Source of the DNA: Bacteroidales bacterium UBA1253
Lineage (GTDB): Bacteria; Bacteroidota; Bacteroidia; Bacteroidales; Paludibacteraceae
NCBI GenBank assembly: GCA_002308815.1
Contig: DBVX01000088.1
Location: 54,141 to 69,294, forward strand
DNA: 15,154 nt
Direction: 5' to 3'
The notes beneath the pieces are model-generated. The model was given only the letters and a program-made list of their open reading frames with translations, was not told the origin of the DNA and searched no databases. The position numbers were made by a program, and so were the translations under genes. Shown here one piece after another: positions 1-7,445 of this stretch (its first letter is position 1; every line of letters starts with the position of its first letter).

Positions 1-88
1 GGCTGCGGATATTGCCAGCCTCTTTCTGGGCAGACAGAACCGCCGGAAGGCAAAGAAGAACGGCAATTATATAACTGTGTGCTTTCAT
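1..88 (-). CDS. batC: BatC-like protein, N-terminal fragment (runs off left edge)
   Basis: Only the first 29 codons are in the window. They start with an ATG at 88-86 that overlaps the batB stop codon in an ATGA arrangement, so translation is probably coupled. The peptide begins MKAHSYIIAVLLCLPAVLSA and continues QKEAGNIRS. This is a typical Sec signal peptide: short basic start, hydrophobic core, and A-x-A-like site before QKE. In Bacteroidota Bat operons the gene after batB is usually batC, a periplasmic tetratricopeptide-repeat protein, and both the signal peptide and the position fit. No TPR is visible because the gene is truncated by the window edge. The identity therefore rests on context; the existence of the ORF is well supported. 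Confidence 0.65.
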   Translation of the reverse strand, partial: MKAHSYIIAVLLCLPAVLSAQKEAGNIRS

Positions 89-1137
89 ATCGAACGTGCT
101 TGTTTACTGCTTCTTTCCTTGAATATATCCATCCTGATGAGTGTCCTGTTCTGACGTGCCAGCAGGAAGAACTCCACGACAAGCAGCAACAGGGCTGTCA
201 GCAGGAACGACTGGTACTGCTCCTGATAATCGGTGTAGAGCTGGGTCTCAATGTCGGCGGTGGCTATCTTGTCAAGTTCCTTCTGTAGCGCGCGCATCGC
301 CGTGTTGGTGTTGTCACAGCGCACGTACATACCGTTGCCCGCCTGTGCAATCTCCTTGCCCGCCTGCTCGTTCAGGCGCGACACGACCACTTGTCCCTGC
401 CTGTCCTTGCGGAACGTACCTGTTCCGGGGATGGGAACCGGTGCCCCTTCGGGCTTTCCGATACCTACCACAAACACCTGAATACCTTTCTCATGCGCCT
501 CTTTGGCGGCGGCTACGGCATCGTCCTCGTGGTTCTCCGCATCGGTCAGGAGGATGACGGCGCGTCCAGCCTCACTCTGTTCGCTGCCGAAACTGCGGAC
601 ACACGTGCGGATTGCCGCGCCGATGGCTGTTCCCTGCGTGGGAATCATATCCGGATTGATGGCGTTGAGGAACATCTTCGCGCTCACATAGTCGCACGTG
701 ATGGGCAGTTGTGTGTATGCCTCGCCGGCGAACACCACCAGACCCACCTTGTCGTCCTGCATCCTGTCAATCATCTTGCTGAGCATCTGCTTGGCGCGAT
801 CCAGACGGTTGGGGGCGACATCCTCCGCCAACATGGAGTTGGATATGTCAAGAGCAATCATCACCTCTATTCCCGAGCGTTTGACCGTCTCGCTTTTCTG
901 TCCCGCCTGAGGGCGTGCTGCGGCGAGGATGAGCAGCACAAGCGCCACCATCAGAAGAATGAACTTCGCTGTCGGACGGCTGTGGGACGCATCGGGCATA
1001 AGTTCCCTGACAAGCGCCTCGTCTCCCAGTTCGCGCAACTGCTCACGCTTGCGGCGTGTGAAATAGATATAGGCTGCCGCCATCACAGGAACCAGAAGCA
1101 GCAACCACAGCATTTCTATATTGGCAAATCGTAACAT
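85..1137 (-). CDS. batB: BatB, membrane-anchored von Willebrand factor A protein
   Basis: This 350-residue protein starts at MLRFANIEML. The frame is open 13 codons further upstream, but that extension runs into the end of batA and lacks a membrane-protein start, so 1137 was chosen, leaving 13 bases after batA. Hydrophobic segments lie at about residues 9-25, 57-74 and 310-327, and the VWA domain sits between the last two. The metal-ion-dependent adhesion site is intact: DISNS at 97-101, Thr170 in TQGTAIG, and Asp199 in LLTDAE. Bat proteins were named for Bacteroides aerotolerance, and the VWA domain is expected to face the periplasm and bind partner proteins. The biochemical function is not settled. 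It differs from its neighbour BatA in having DISNS where BatA has DVSGT. Confidence 0.92.
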   Translation of the reverse strand: MLRFANIEMLWLLLLVPVMAAAYIYFTRRKREQLRELGDEALVRELMPDASHSRPTAKFILLMVALVLLILAAARPQAGQKSETVKRSGIEVMIALDISNSMLAEDVAPNRLDRAKQMLSKMIDRMQDDKVGLVVFAGEAYTQLPITCDYVSAKMFLNAINPDMIPTQGTAIGAAIRTCVRSFGSEQSEAGRAVILLTDAENHEDDAVAAAKEAHEKGIQVFVVGIGKPEGAPVPIPGTGTFRKDRQGQVVVSRLNEQAGKEIAQAGNGMYVRCDNTNTAMRALQKELDKIATADIETQLYTDYQEQYQSFLLTALLLLVVEFFLLARQNRTLIRMDIFKERSSKQARSI

Positions 1138-1150
1138 AATTCGTTGGTTT

Positions 1151-2137
1151 TTATTCTGCAATCGTGCGGAGCACAAAATGACGGATGAGTATGTCCAACA
1201 ACAGGCAAATCAGTGCAGCATACAGGAACGGCATGAAGTTCTCATAGCGTTTGGAATATTCCCTTACGCGGATTTTCGACTTCTCCAGCTGGTCGATTTT
1301 CTCATAGATGTTTTTCAGACTCTTGTTGTCGGTGGCGCGGAAATACTCGCCGCCCGTCACCTGGGCGATGCTCCTGAGCGTGACCTCATCGAACTCGCTG
1401 TCCATCATCATGTACTGCGTGCCGTAAGGGGTCTGCACCGGCACCCGCGCCTGTCCGTGGGAGCCCACGCCCACGGCATACACGCGGATACCGAAGGTCT
1501 TGGCAATCTCCGCCGCCGTCTGCGGGGTTATCTCGCCCCGGTTATTGCTTCCGTCGGTCAGCAGAATGATAACCTTTGACTTGGTGGGCGAGTCTTTCAT
1601 GCGGTTCACGCTGTTGGCGAGTCCCAGACCGATGGCTGTGCCGTCCTCAATGAGTCCGAACTTGACCGACTGGAAGAGATTGACCAGCACAGCGTGGTCG
1701 GTAGTCAGAGGGCATTGGGTGAAACTCTCGCCCGCGAACACCACCAGACCGATGTTGTCGTTCGGACGGTTGATCACAAAGTTCGTCGCCACCTCTTTTG
1801 CAGCCTCCAACCGGTTTGGTTTCAAGTCTTCCGCCAGCATCGTGCCGGACACATCAAGTGCCATCATGATGTCAATACCTTCGGTGGATTGCGACTGCCA
1901 GCGGTTGCTCAGCTGCGGGCGCGCCAGCGCGACGGATACCAGAGCCACCGTTGCCACACGGAGCGCGAAAGGTACGTGGATGAGCCATACACGCAGCGAC
2001 TTGGGCTGACGCGCCAGTTCGGATGTGCCGCTTAGGCGCAACGTGGCCTGAGCATCTCGCAAACGCCATATATACCAGCCTATGACGGGAATGAGCAAGA
2101 GCAGCAGGAACAGATATGCAGGTGAATGGAATGTCAT
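1151..2137 (-). CDS. batA: BatA, membrane-anchored von Willebrand factor A protein
   Basis: This 328-residue protein begins MTFHSPAYLF, followed by a membrane segment at about residues 8-24 and a second at 55-72. The PQ motif in ALARPQL just after the second segment is shared with BatB. The VWA domain carries DVSGT at 95-99, the DGTAIG Thr at about 167 and LLTDGSNNRGE with Asp195, so the metal site looks functional. A last membrane helix lies near 305-322. The start codon overlaps the stop of the preceding gene (ATGA). A purine-rich GAGGAGGA tract inside the preceding gene's last codons could act as a ribosome site, although Bacteroidota depend little on Shine-Dalgarno pairing. BatA and BatB are paralogues thought to form a complex in the inner membrane. 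Confidence 0.93.
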   Translation of the reverse strand: MTFHSPAYLFLLLLLIPVIGWYIWRLRDAQATLRLSGTSELARQPKSLRVWLIHVPFALRVATVALVSVALARPQLSNRWQSQSTEGIDIMMALDVSGTMLAEDLKPNRLEAAKEVATNFVINRPNDNIGLVVFAGESFTQCPLTTDHAVLVNLFQSVKFGLIEDGTAIGLGLANSVNRMKDSPTKSKVIILLTDGSNNRGEITPQTAAEIAKTFGIRVYAVGVGSHGQARVPVQTPYGTQYMMMDSEFDEVTLRSIAQVTGGEYFRATDNKSLKNIYEKIDQLEKSKIRVREYSKRYENFMPFLYAALICLLLDILIRHFVLRTIAE

Positions 2138-3033
2138 AACTTGTCCTCCTCTTTATCTTCGTTATGCGGGGTTGTCTCCTGCACGAACCGATAGGCGGTC
2201 TGCAGGCTGCGCTCGTTCTCATCTGGTGTGGCTTTCCACTTGGCGAACTTAATCAGGTCGGCGAGTTGGAGCATCTGCGACAAGCCCGTGTACAGTTCCT
2301 TCTGCTCCTTGAGAACGGTCTTCATCTCGCGCAGAGTCTCGTCCGAGGTCTTCTCGGTTGAATGCACGTCAAAGCGCTTGCCGATGTACTCTCGCACCAC
2401 GTCCGTGAGTTGCGTGTGGTAGTCTTTCTCTCGTCCCGCCTGCCATATCTTCTCCTCACGAATGGTGTCAAGCTTCTCCAGCGCGACCTCTTCGGCGGGG
2501 CGTTCGGGTTCCTTGTGGACGTAGGGTTGCAGCAGGCTGCGCCCGTCACGTATATGCCGCAGCAGATAGTAGATGCCCGTTCCGAGGAGTGCCAGCACCA
2601 GCAGAAGCACTACCCACCGCAGTATGCCCCACGTCCATACAGGGGCTTTCTGAATGGGCTTGATGTCGGTTATTGCGGCGGTGGAGTCCATCTCGAAAGG
2701 CTGGACCACATTGAGCATCAGCGGCCGGCTGTACGCCGTGTCCCCATCCGTATAGAACGGTATGGGAGCGATGGCGAACAGCGAGTCTTGAAACGATGTG
2801 ATGGTCAGTTGCTGGCTGAGTTGCAGGCGGCCGTCAGGGAGCAGGGTGGAGTCCACCTGCGTGCGCCTCACTATCTCAATGCCGGGAATCAGGTACTCGC
2901 CGTATACCGGCATCTGAACGCGCTGCTCACGAGCCGTGACAGCTTGCAGACGGAGTTGTGTCTGGTCGCCCAGAAAAAGGGTCGTCGAGTCAATCGATGC
3001 GCTGACTATGATGGCTAATAACAGGTTAAGCAT
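2134..3033 (-). CDS. BatD-like single-span membrane protein between DUF58 and batA
   Basis: This 299-residue protein has no assigned name in my knowledge. It starts with a hydrophobic signal-like segment at residues 1-12. A beta-rich region follows to about 130, read as periplasmic. One strong transmembrane helix lies at about 136-158, with a basic cytoplasmic flank (RHIRDGR). The charged helical tail at about 170-299 contains REEKIWQAGREKDYHTQLTD. That pattern and the TxxTSDETL-type segment after it are typical of the DUF4381/BatD-like proteins in MoxR-Bat clusters. Its start lies 2 bases after the DUF58 stop and its end overlaps the batA start, so it is an integral operon member. It may scaffold the VWA proteins or link them to the cytosolic MoxR/DUF58 pair; that is inference. 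Confidence 0.8.
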   Translation of the reverse strand: MLNLLLAIIVSASIDSTTLFLGDQTQLRLQAVTAREQRVQMPVYGEYLIPGIEIVRRTQVDSTLLPDGRLQLSQQLTITSFQDSLFAIAPIPFYTDGDTAYSRPLMLNVVQPFEMDSTAAITDIKPIQKAPVWTWGILRWVVLLLVLALLGTGIYYLLRHIRDGRSLLQPYVHKEPERPAEEVALEKLDTIREEKIWQAGREKDYHTQLTDVVREYIGKRFDVHSTEKTSDETLREMKTVLKEQKELYTGLSQMLQLADLIKFAKWKATPDENERSLQTAYRFVQETTPHNEDKEEDKL

Positions 3034-3035
3034 AA

Positions 3036-3911
3036 CTAAATCCTCTTGAACAGTTTCATTAACGCTTTCACGTAATCCTCATCGGTTCGCACGCTCACGT
3101 TGGCGATGCCGTTCTTCTTCCAGAGCGTGCGTAGCGATGCCTGCAGGCGGTCGCTACGATCAGCGTAAGCCCGTCGGACGGACGGCAGGGCAGTGTCAAT
3201 CCAAACGTCCCTGCCCGTTTCCGCGTCGTGCGCCTTGACCAGACCGATATTCGGCAGTTCCTTGTCGCGCCGGTCGTACACCTCCACTACGTGCAGGTCG
3301 TGCCGGTTGGCGGCTATCATCACGGGTTTTTCCAGTCGCGCCACATCCTCCTTCAGCAGAAAGTCGCTGATAAGAAAAGCGGTCGAATGACGCTTCTGGG
3401 CGTTGGTGAAGTACTGCAACGCCTGTCCCACATCCGTCCCGTGCGACTGTGGCTCAAACGAGATGAGTTCGCGGATGATATGCAGCACGTGCGTCTTTCC
3501 TTTCTTCGGAGGGATGAACTTCTCGATGCGGTCGGAGAAGAAGAGCACGCCCACCTTGTCGTTGTTCTCAATGGTGGAGAAGGCAAGGGTGGCGGCTATC
3601 TCAGCCATCGTGTCGCGCTTGAACTGTCCCTGCGTGCCGAAGTCGCGGCTTCCGCTTACGTCCACCAGCAGCATCACGGTCAGTTCCCTTTCCTCCTCAT
3701 ACACCTTGATGAATGGGCGGTTCAGACGCGCCGTCACGTTCCAGTCGATGGAACGGACATCATCGCCGGGCTGGTACTCACGAACCTCCGAAAACGCCAT
3801 TCCTCTGCCTTTGAACTGGCTGTGGTATTCGCCCGCGAAGATGTTCCGGCTCAGCGACCGCGTCTTGATTTCTATCTTCCTGACCTTTTGTAATAACTCT
3901 TCAGATGTCAT
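3036..3911 (-). CDS. DUF58 domain protein (MoxR-associated VWA-like)
   Basis: This soluble 291-residue protein has no signal peptide or membrane helix. The DUF58 signature GMAFSEVREYQPGDDVRSID followed by WNVTAR occupies residues 38-62. It is followed by the VWA-like strand and metal motif LLVDVSGS, with DVSGS at 84-88. A second acidic strand, AFLISDFLL, lies downstream. Proteins of this family are nearly always encoded beside a MoxR ATPase and are thought to be its cytosolic partner or adaptor. Here the gene follows moxR by 20 bases, with a short heptamer repeat between. It is shorter than DUF58 proteins of about 400 residues that carry N-terminal membrane helices, matching the short soluble form common in Bacteroidota Bat operons. 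Confidence 0.92.
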   Translation of the reverse strand: MTSEELLQKVRKIEIKTRSLSRNIFAGEYHSQFKGRGMAFSEVREYQPGDDVRSIDWNVTARLNRPFIKVYEEERELTVMLLVDVSGSRDFGTQGQFKRDTMAEIAATLAFSTIENNDKVGVLFFSDRIEKFIPPKKGKTHVLHIIRELISFEPQSHGTDVGQALQYFTNAQKRHSTAFLISDFLLKEDVARLEKPVMIAANRHDLHVVEVYDRRDKELPNIGLVKAHDAETGRDVWIDTALPSVRRAYADRSDRLQASLRTLWKKNGIANVSVRTDEDYVKALMKLFKRI

Positions 3912-3912
3912 A

Positions 3913-3930
3913 AACTTTCAACTTTCAACT
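3913..3930. repeat. Short heptamer direct repeat between moxR and the DUF58 gene
   Basis: On the plus strand, AACTTTC occurs twice in tandem followed by a partial AACT. In the direction of transcription it reads as repeated GTTGAAA units. It fills most of the 20-base spacer between the moxR stop and the DUF58 ATG. It may simply be an A/G-rich translation-initiation leader, which Bacteroidota often use in place of a strong Shine-Dalgarno sequence. Confidence 0.6.
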
Positions 3931-3931
3931 G

Positions 3932-4927
3932 TTACGGTACCTGTACCGCATTCAGTATCTCAGTGATTATGTCTTCGGATGTCATATTGTTCGCTTCCGC
4001 CTCGTACGTCAGACCGATACGGTGGCGCAGCACGTCGTAGCATACGGCCCGCACGTCTTCGGGCACCACGTAGCCGCGACGGTGGATGAAGGCGTAGGCG
4101 CGTGCCGCCAGTGCGAGATTGATGCTGGCACGCGGACTGCCGCCGAACGCTATCATCGGCTTCATTTTCTCTAATCCGTATTGTTCGGGATTGCGGGTGG
4201 CGAACACGATATCAATGATGTATCGCTCAATTTTCTCGTCCAGATATACTTGGCGTACCACAGCGCGCGCTTTCTGTATGTCTTCAGGCGAAAGGATGGG
4301 CAGCACCTGTTTCCGCTCGCCCGATATGTTCTGGCGGATAATCTGCTGCTCCTCGTCCTTCTGTGGATAGCCGATTACCACTTTCAGCATAAAACGGTCG
4401 GTCTGCGCCTCGGGCAGGGGATAGGTACCCTCCTGTTCAATCGGGTTCTGCGTGGCGAGCACGAGGAACGGGTCATCCAGACGGAATGTCTCCTCGCCTA
4501 TAGTTACCTGCCGTTCCTGCATCGCCTCAAGCAACGCCGACTGCACTTTTGCCGGAGCACGGTTAATCTCGTCCGCCAGCACGAAGTTTGCGAAAATAGG
4601 ACCTCGCTTGATGCTGAACTCCTCGCGCTTCTGCGAGTATATCTGTGTGCCGATTACGTCGGCGGGCAGCAGGTCGGGGGTGAACTGGATGCGCGAGAAG
4701 CGCGCTTTGATAAGTTCCGACATCGTTTTGATGGCGAGCGTCTTCGCCAGACCCGGAACACCTTCCAACAGGATATGCCCGTCGCTCAACAGACCGATGA
4801 GAAGGCTCTCTATCAGGTGCTTCTGACCCACAATGACTTGGTTCATGCCCATACTCAAGGCATCTACAAACGAACTTTCGCGCTCTATGCGCTCCTGCAA
4901 CTCGCGGATATCTACAGTTGTTTCCAT
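3932..4927 (-). CDS. moxR: MoxR-family AAA+ ATPase
   Basis: This 331-residue MoxR ATPase is probably a chaperone that remodels or activates the VWA and DUF58 proteins encoded downstream. Walker A is GVPGLAKT at residues 56-63, Walker B FVLADE at about 115-120 and sensor 1 ATQNP at about 158-162. The arginine-finger region LPEAQTDRF lies at 171-179, and the C-terminal lid contains GGSPRASINLALAARA. All catalytic motifs are intact and the length is normal for the family. The start METTVDIREL was chosen because it gives the usual short N-terminal lead-in, and it is the first gene of the operon. A sigma-54-type promoter lies about 45 bases upstream. A small palindrome (CGGTAC, 2 bases, GTACCG, at 3935-3948) sits at the 3' end of the gene. 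Confidence 0.95.
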   Translation of the reverse strand: METTVDIRELQERIERESSFVDALSMGMNQVIVGQKHLIESLLIGLLSDGHILLEGVPGLAKTLAIKTMSELIKARFSRIQFTPDLLPADVIGTQIYSQKREEFSIKRGPIFANFVLADEINRAPAKVQSALLEAMQERQVTIGEETFRLDDPFLVLATQNPIEQEGTYPLPEAQTDRFMLKVVIGYPQKDEEQQIIRQNISGERKQVLPILSPEDIQKARAVVRQVYLDEKIERYIIDIVFATRNPEQYGLEKMKPMIAFGGSPRASINLALAARAYAFIHRRGYVVPEDVRAVCYDVLRHRIGLTYEAEANNMTSEDIITEILNAVQVP

Positions 4928-4971
4928 AAAATTTATAGGTATATTGTTATGTGTTTTCCGAAATACATTAT

Positions 4972-4988
4972 AGCAAACTCCGTGCCAA
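4972..4988 (-). promoter_or_regulatory. Predicted sigma-54 (RpoN) -24/-12 promoter for the moxR-bat operon
   Basis: Read on the minus strand, the sequence is TTGGCACG, then GAGT, then TTGCT. This matches the consensus YTGGCACG-N4-TTGCW at every fixed position. The diagnostic GG (4986-4985) and GC (4974-4973) are separated by exactly 10 bases. Transcription would start around 4961, giving a leader of roughly 35 bases before the moxR ATG at 4927. No convincing TAnnTTTG element competes with it in this gap. If real, the operon needs RpoN and an enhancer-binding ATPase, and is switched on by a specific signal rather than expressed constitutively. It is a sequence prediction only. Confidence 0.72.
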
Positions 4989-5066
4989 ACTTATGGTGAG
5001 ATAGGACAAACGTATAAAAAATAGCATATAGGTCCGATTGTTTAAGTGACGTATTAATTATTATAC

Positions 5067-5074
5067 TACCTTTG
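5067..5074 (+). promoter_or_regulatory. Bacteroidota -7 promoter element for the beta-barrel/S41 pair
   Basis: TACCTTTG matches the TAnnTTTG element recognised by the primary sigma factor of Bacteroidota. It lies about 50 bases before the ATG at 5126. The expected -33 TTTG is not clear at the usual spacing, so only the -7 half is supported. It lies in the same divergent gap as the sigma-54 site for moxR and points the other way. Confidence 0.55.
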
Positions 5075-5125
5075 CACGCGATTTCGGCAATACGCCAATT
5101 GACTTCGAACCAAAGATAGTATACG

Positions 5126-5803
5126 ATGAAACAAATAATTTGTCTGATAATCATAATTTTATGCGCGTTTTCCCAGATTCAGGGCAAGGCACAGACCCGC
5201 TGGCGCGTCGGTGCTTCCGGGGGAGCGGATTACAACTGGTACAGTATTGACACTCAATATCAGACCGATTTTCGATACGATGGCGCGTGGGGATGGAGTG
5301 CTTCCGTCTTCGGACAGTATGACTTCTTCGACTGGATCGGACTGCGCGCGGAACTGGAGGCAACGGAACGCAATTACCGTTTCCGCCGCACTGGTATCTA
5401 TTCATGCACCAACTACGTGACGCATAATACCTATGTGCAACTGCCGGTTATGACGCAGTTCTCGTTCGGAGGACGGCATGTGCGCGGGTTTCTGAATGCC
5501 GGTGTCTATGCCGGTTACTGGGCTGCGGGACAGTACAAGGGAACGCTTAACGACCTTATTGTCGGCGATATCACTCAGGTGGATGAGCCATATATTTTCC
5601 AGAAAAAGAAAGACCAGCGCGCTGACTTCGGTCTGGCGGGCGGACTGGGCATCGAATACCGCTTTCTGAAACATTGGGCGGTACACATTGAAGGACGATG
5701 CTACTACAGCTACATCAGTACGGTGAAGCAGTATATGAAAGTGAAAGACTATCGCTATAACACCACACTCGATATCCTGACTGGATTCGCCTATATGTTT
5801 TAA
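5126..5803 (+). CDS. Outer-membrane beta-barrel protein (porin-like family)
   Basis: This 225-residue protein has a signal peptide at residues 1 to about 23, with a long Ile/Leu core and cleavage probably after GKAQ. Alternating aromatic and polar strands follow, such as RWRVGASGGADYNWY, WGWSASVFGQYDF, IGLRAELEATERNYRF and WAVHIEGRCYYSYIS. It ends GFAYMF, with the C-terminal aromatic residue typical of outer-membrane barrels. The pattern fits the eight- to ten-stranded outer-membrane beta-barrel family common in Bacteroidota (PorT-like/OmpA-like barrels). No ligand or specific function can be read from it. The next gene starts 15 bases downstream on the same strand, so the two are probably cotranscribed. 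Confidence 0.82.
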   Translation: MKQIICLIIIILCAFSQIQGKAQTRWRVGASGGADYNWYSIDTQYQTDFRYDGAWGWSASVFGQYDFFDWIGLRAELEATERNYRFRRTGIYSCTNYVTHNTYVQLPVMTQFSFGGRHVRGFLNAGVYAGYWAAGQYKGTLNDLIVGDITQVDEPYIFQKKKDQRADFGLAGGLGIEYRFLKHWAVHIEGRCYYSYISTVKQYMKVKDYRYNTTLDILTGFAYMF

Positions 5804-5818
5804 GTTGAGGATTTTGAA

Positions 5819-7438
5819 ATGAAAGATGAAAGTATGAAACGCATTTATCTCTACTTGCTGGCGGCAACGGTCTTGTGCGCCGTATCCTGCCGCCCGAAGG
5901 GGGACGAACTGTTGTCTTACGGGCAGAATGATTACCAGGCTTTTTACGATGCAGGACATAGTTTTGCAGGCGAGTTCAAGGCTTTCTGGACAGCGATGAA
6001 CGAGAACTACGGTATATGGGATTACGAGGAGTCGTTCGGAACGGACTGGGACGAAGTTTATGCATCCTTTCTGCCAAAATTTGAAGAATTGGACAAACGT
6101 GAGGGGAAGGTTACCGATCAGGAGTTCCTGACACTGTATGAACAGATAACCGACACCCTGCACGACGGACACATTGTTCTGATGATCAAGAACCTGCATA
6201 CCGGCAAGTATGCAGTCCTACAGCCGAACCGAAAACGTATCCAACGGGAACGTTACAGCGAATATCAGGATGTGCAGGCCAATGTGACTGATTTGCACAC
6301 CTACCGCACTTCTGCGGCACGTACATACAAGGTGAAGGAATACGATGGTACGGGGTCGGATCTCATTGTTTATGAACAGATGGAAACCATGTTAAGCAGT
6401 GTCATCAAAGCGGCGGATGCGTATTTGGATATGGTGGATGCGGCGGGAGGTCCCGATGCGTCCAATGATGAGGTGTATAAGGCGGTTTTGAGGCTGGAAG
6501 TCGATGCGCAGCGTTTGCTGGCAACCGTCCGCTCTACCGGACATGAGGCCTATGCATCGCGCAAAACTTCCCTGGTCAATTCGTACAACGCCATTTGCAG
6601 GGAATACAGTTTGGCTGGCAGGCAAATCGGCGTTACCATCAAGCCCATTGAAGGGGATTTTTTGGATGACGGTCTGAAGGAGTTGCACTACGCGCTTTTT
6701 GACGGTAATATAGCCTATCTGCGCATCGGTGGGTTCGGATTGACGATGCACTTGAATCCCGAATACCAGTCACATAATACGGAAACGCTGTATTACGATT
6801 ATCAGCAGGCTGTCAACAGGGTATGGCATCGCTGGTTCGATGCCATACAGACCTTGCACCTGTCGGGTGAATTGGGCGGAGTCATCATTGATGTGCGCAA
6901 CAACGGCGGCGGTGCGGTGAACGACTATCAGTATGTGCTGGGGGCGTTGTTGCCGTCCGGAGGATGGTCTTCGCATACATTGCGTATGAAGAACGGTATC
7001 GGTCGTCTGGATTACGGTCCGTTGTCTCCTTTCACTTTTCCTACTTACGAAGGCACGCACGAGGTGGTCAGCGACCGTCCGGTGGTGGTGCTCGCCAACT
7101 GCCGGTCGGCCAGTATGTCCGAGCAGACCACTTGGGGCGTGATGAGCCTGCCAAACGGCTGTTTCATAGGTACCCGGACGAGTGGCGGTTTGAGCGCACT
7201 CAATACAAATCCGGAAAACTACAGCAACAATTATTCAGGGGCATTCGGCGTGCAGGGCGTCACACCTATATACGGGTACATCCCCAAATACATCTGTCTC
7301 TACGGAGAGGAGCGGAGGATAATGGAAGGCGTGGGCTTTTCGCCGGATATTGAGGTGCCTCTTGATGTGAACCTCTGGCAGATGGCCGGACGTGACAACC
7401 AGTTGGAGGAGGCGGTGGATTATATCCGGTTCAAATAA
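5819..7438 (+). CDS. S41-family peptidase lipoprotein (tricorn/CTP-like)
   Basis: This 539-residue protein has a signal peptide ending in a lipobox-like LCAVSC (Cys24), so it is probably a lipoprotein. Translation may start at Met1 or at Met6 (5834); both give the same mature protein. The N-terminal part has the S41 pattern FWTAMNENYGIWDYEE and TLHDGH (residues 113-118). The peptidase core holds AYLRIGGF (299-306), GGVIIDVRNNGGG (353-365), the nucleophile motif NCRSASMSE (427-435) and VGFSPDIEV near the C terminus, as in S41 peptidases. No PDZ domain is evident. Instead about 140 residues (roughly 131-270) of unassigned sequence, partly helical and rich in Ala/Asp, separate the two S41 parts. 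The substrate is unknown. The gene lies 15 bases after the barrel gene and converges on the MauE-thioredoxin gene with a 7-base gap. Confidence 0.85.
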   Translation: MKDESMKRIYLYLLAATVLCAVSCRPKGDELLSYGQNDYQAFYDAGHSFAGEFKAFWTAMNENYGIWDYEESFGTDWDEVYASFLPKFEELDKREGKVTDQEFLTLYEQITDTLHDGHIVLMIKNLHTGKYAVLQPNRKRIQRERYSEYQDVQANVTDLHTYRTSAARTYKVKEYDGTGSDLIVYEQMETMLSSVIKAADAYLDMVDAAGGPDASNDEVYKAVLRLEVDAQRLLATVRSTGHEAYASRKTSLVNSYNAICREYSLAGRQIGVTIKPIEGDFLDDGLKELHYALFDGNIAYLRIGGFGLTMHLNPEYQSHNTETLYYDYQQAVNRVWHRWFDAIQTLHLSGELGGVIIDVRNNGGGAVNDYQYVLGALLPSGGWSSHTLRMKNGIGRLDYGPLSPFTFPTYEGTHEVVSDRPVVVLANCRSASMSEQTTWGVMSLPNGCFIGTRTSGGLSALNTNPENYSNNYSGAFGVQGVTPIYGYIPKYICLYGEERRIMEGVGFSPDIEVPLDVNLWQMAGRDNQLEEAVDYIRFK

Positions 7439-7445
7439 CCGCGCC

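Noticed and set aside
391..1134. A 247-codon open frame on the plus strand opposite batB
   Set aside because: It lies antisense within a clear batB gene, has no family features and is rich in the low-complexity composition expected of a shadow frame in GC-rich DNA.
3935..3948. Palindrome CGGTAC-CT-GTACCG at the end of moxR, considered as an internal terminator or processing site
   Set aside because: The stem is short, no T tract follows on the minus strand, and the bases are codons for the last residues of MoxR.
5004..5035. Imperfect inverted repeat (GGAC...TATA / TATA...GTCC) upstream of the sigma-54 site, considered as an enhancer-binding-protein site
   Set aside because: The arms are short and unequally spaced, and it is closer to the promoter than usual for such sites, so chance is a sufficient explanation.
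4933..5154. A 73-codon minus-strand frame upstream of moxR
   Set aside because: It covers the divergent promoter region, including the sigma-54 site, and its start lies inside the beta-barrel gene. Composition is that of AT-rich intergenic DNA.
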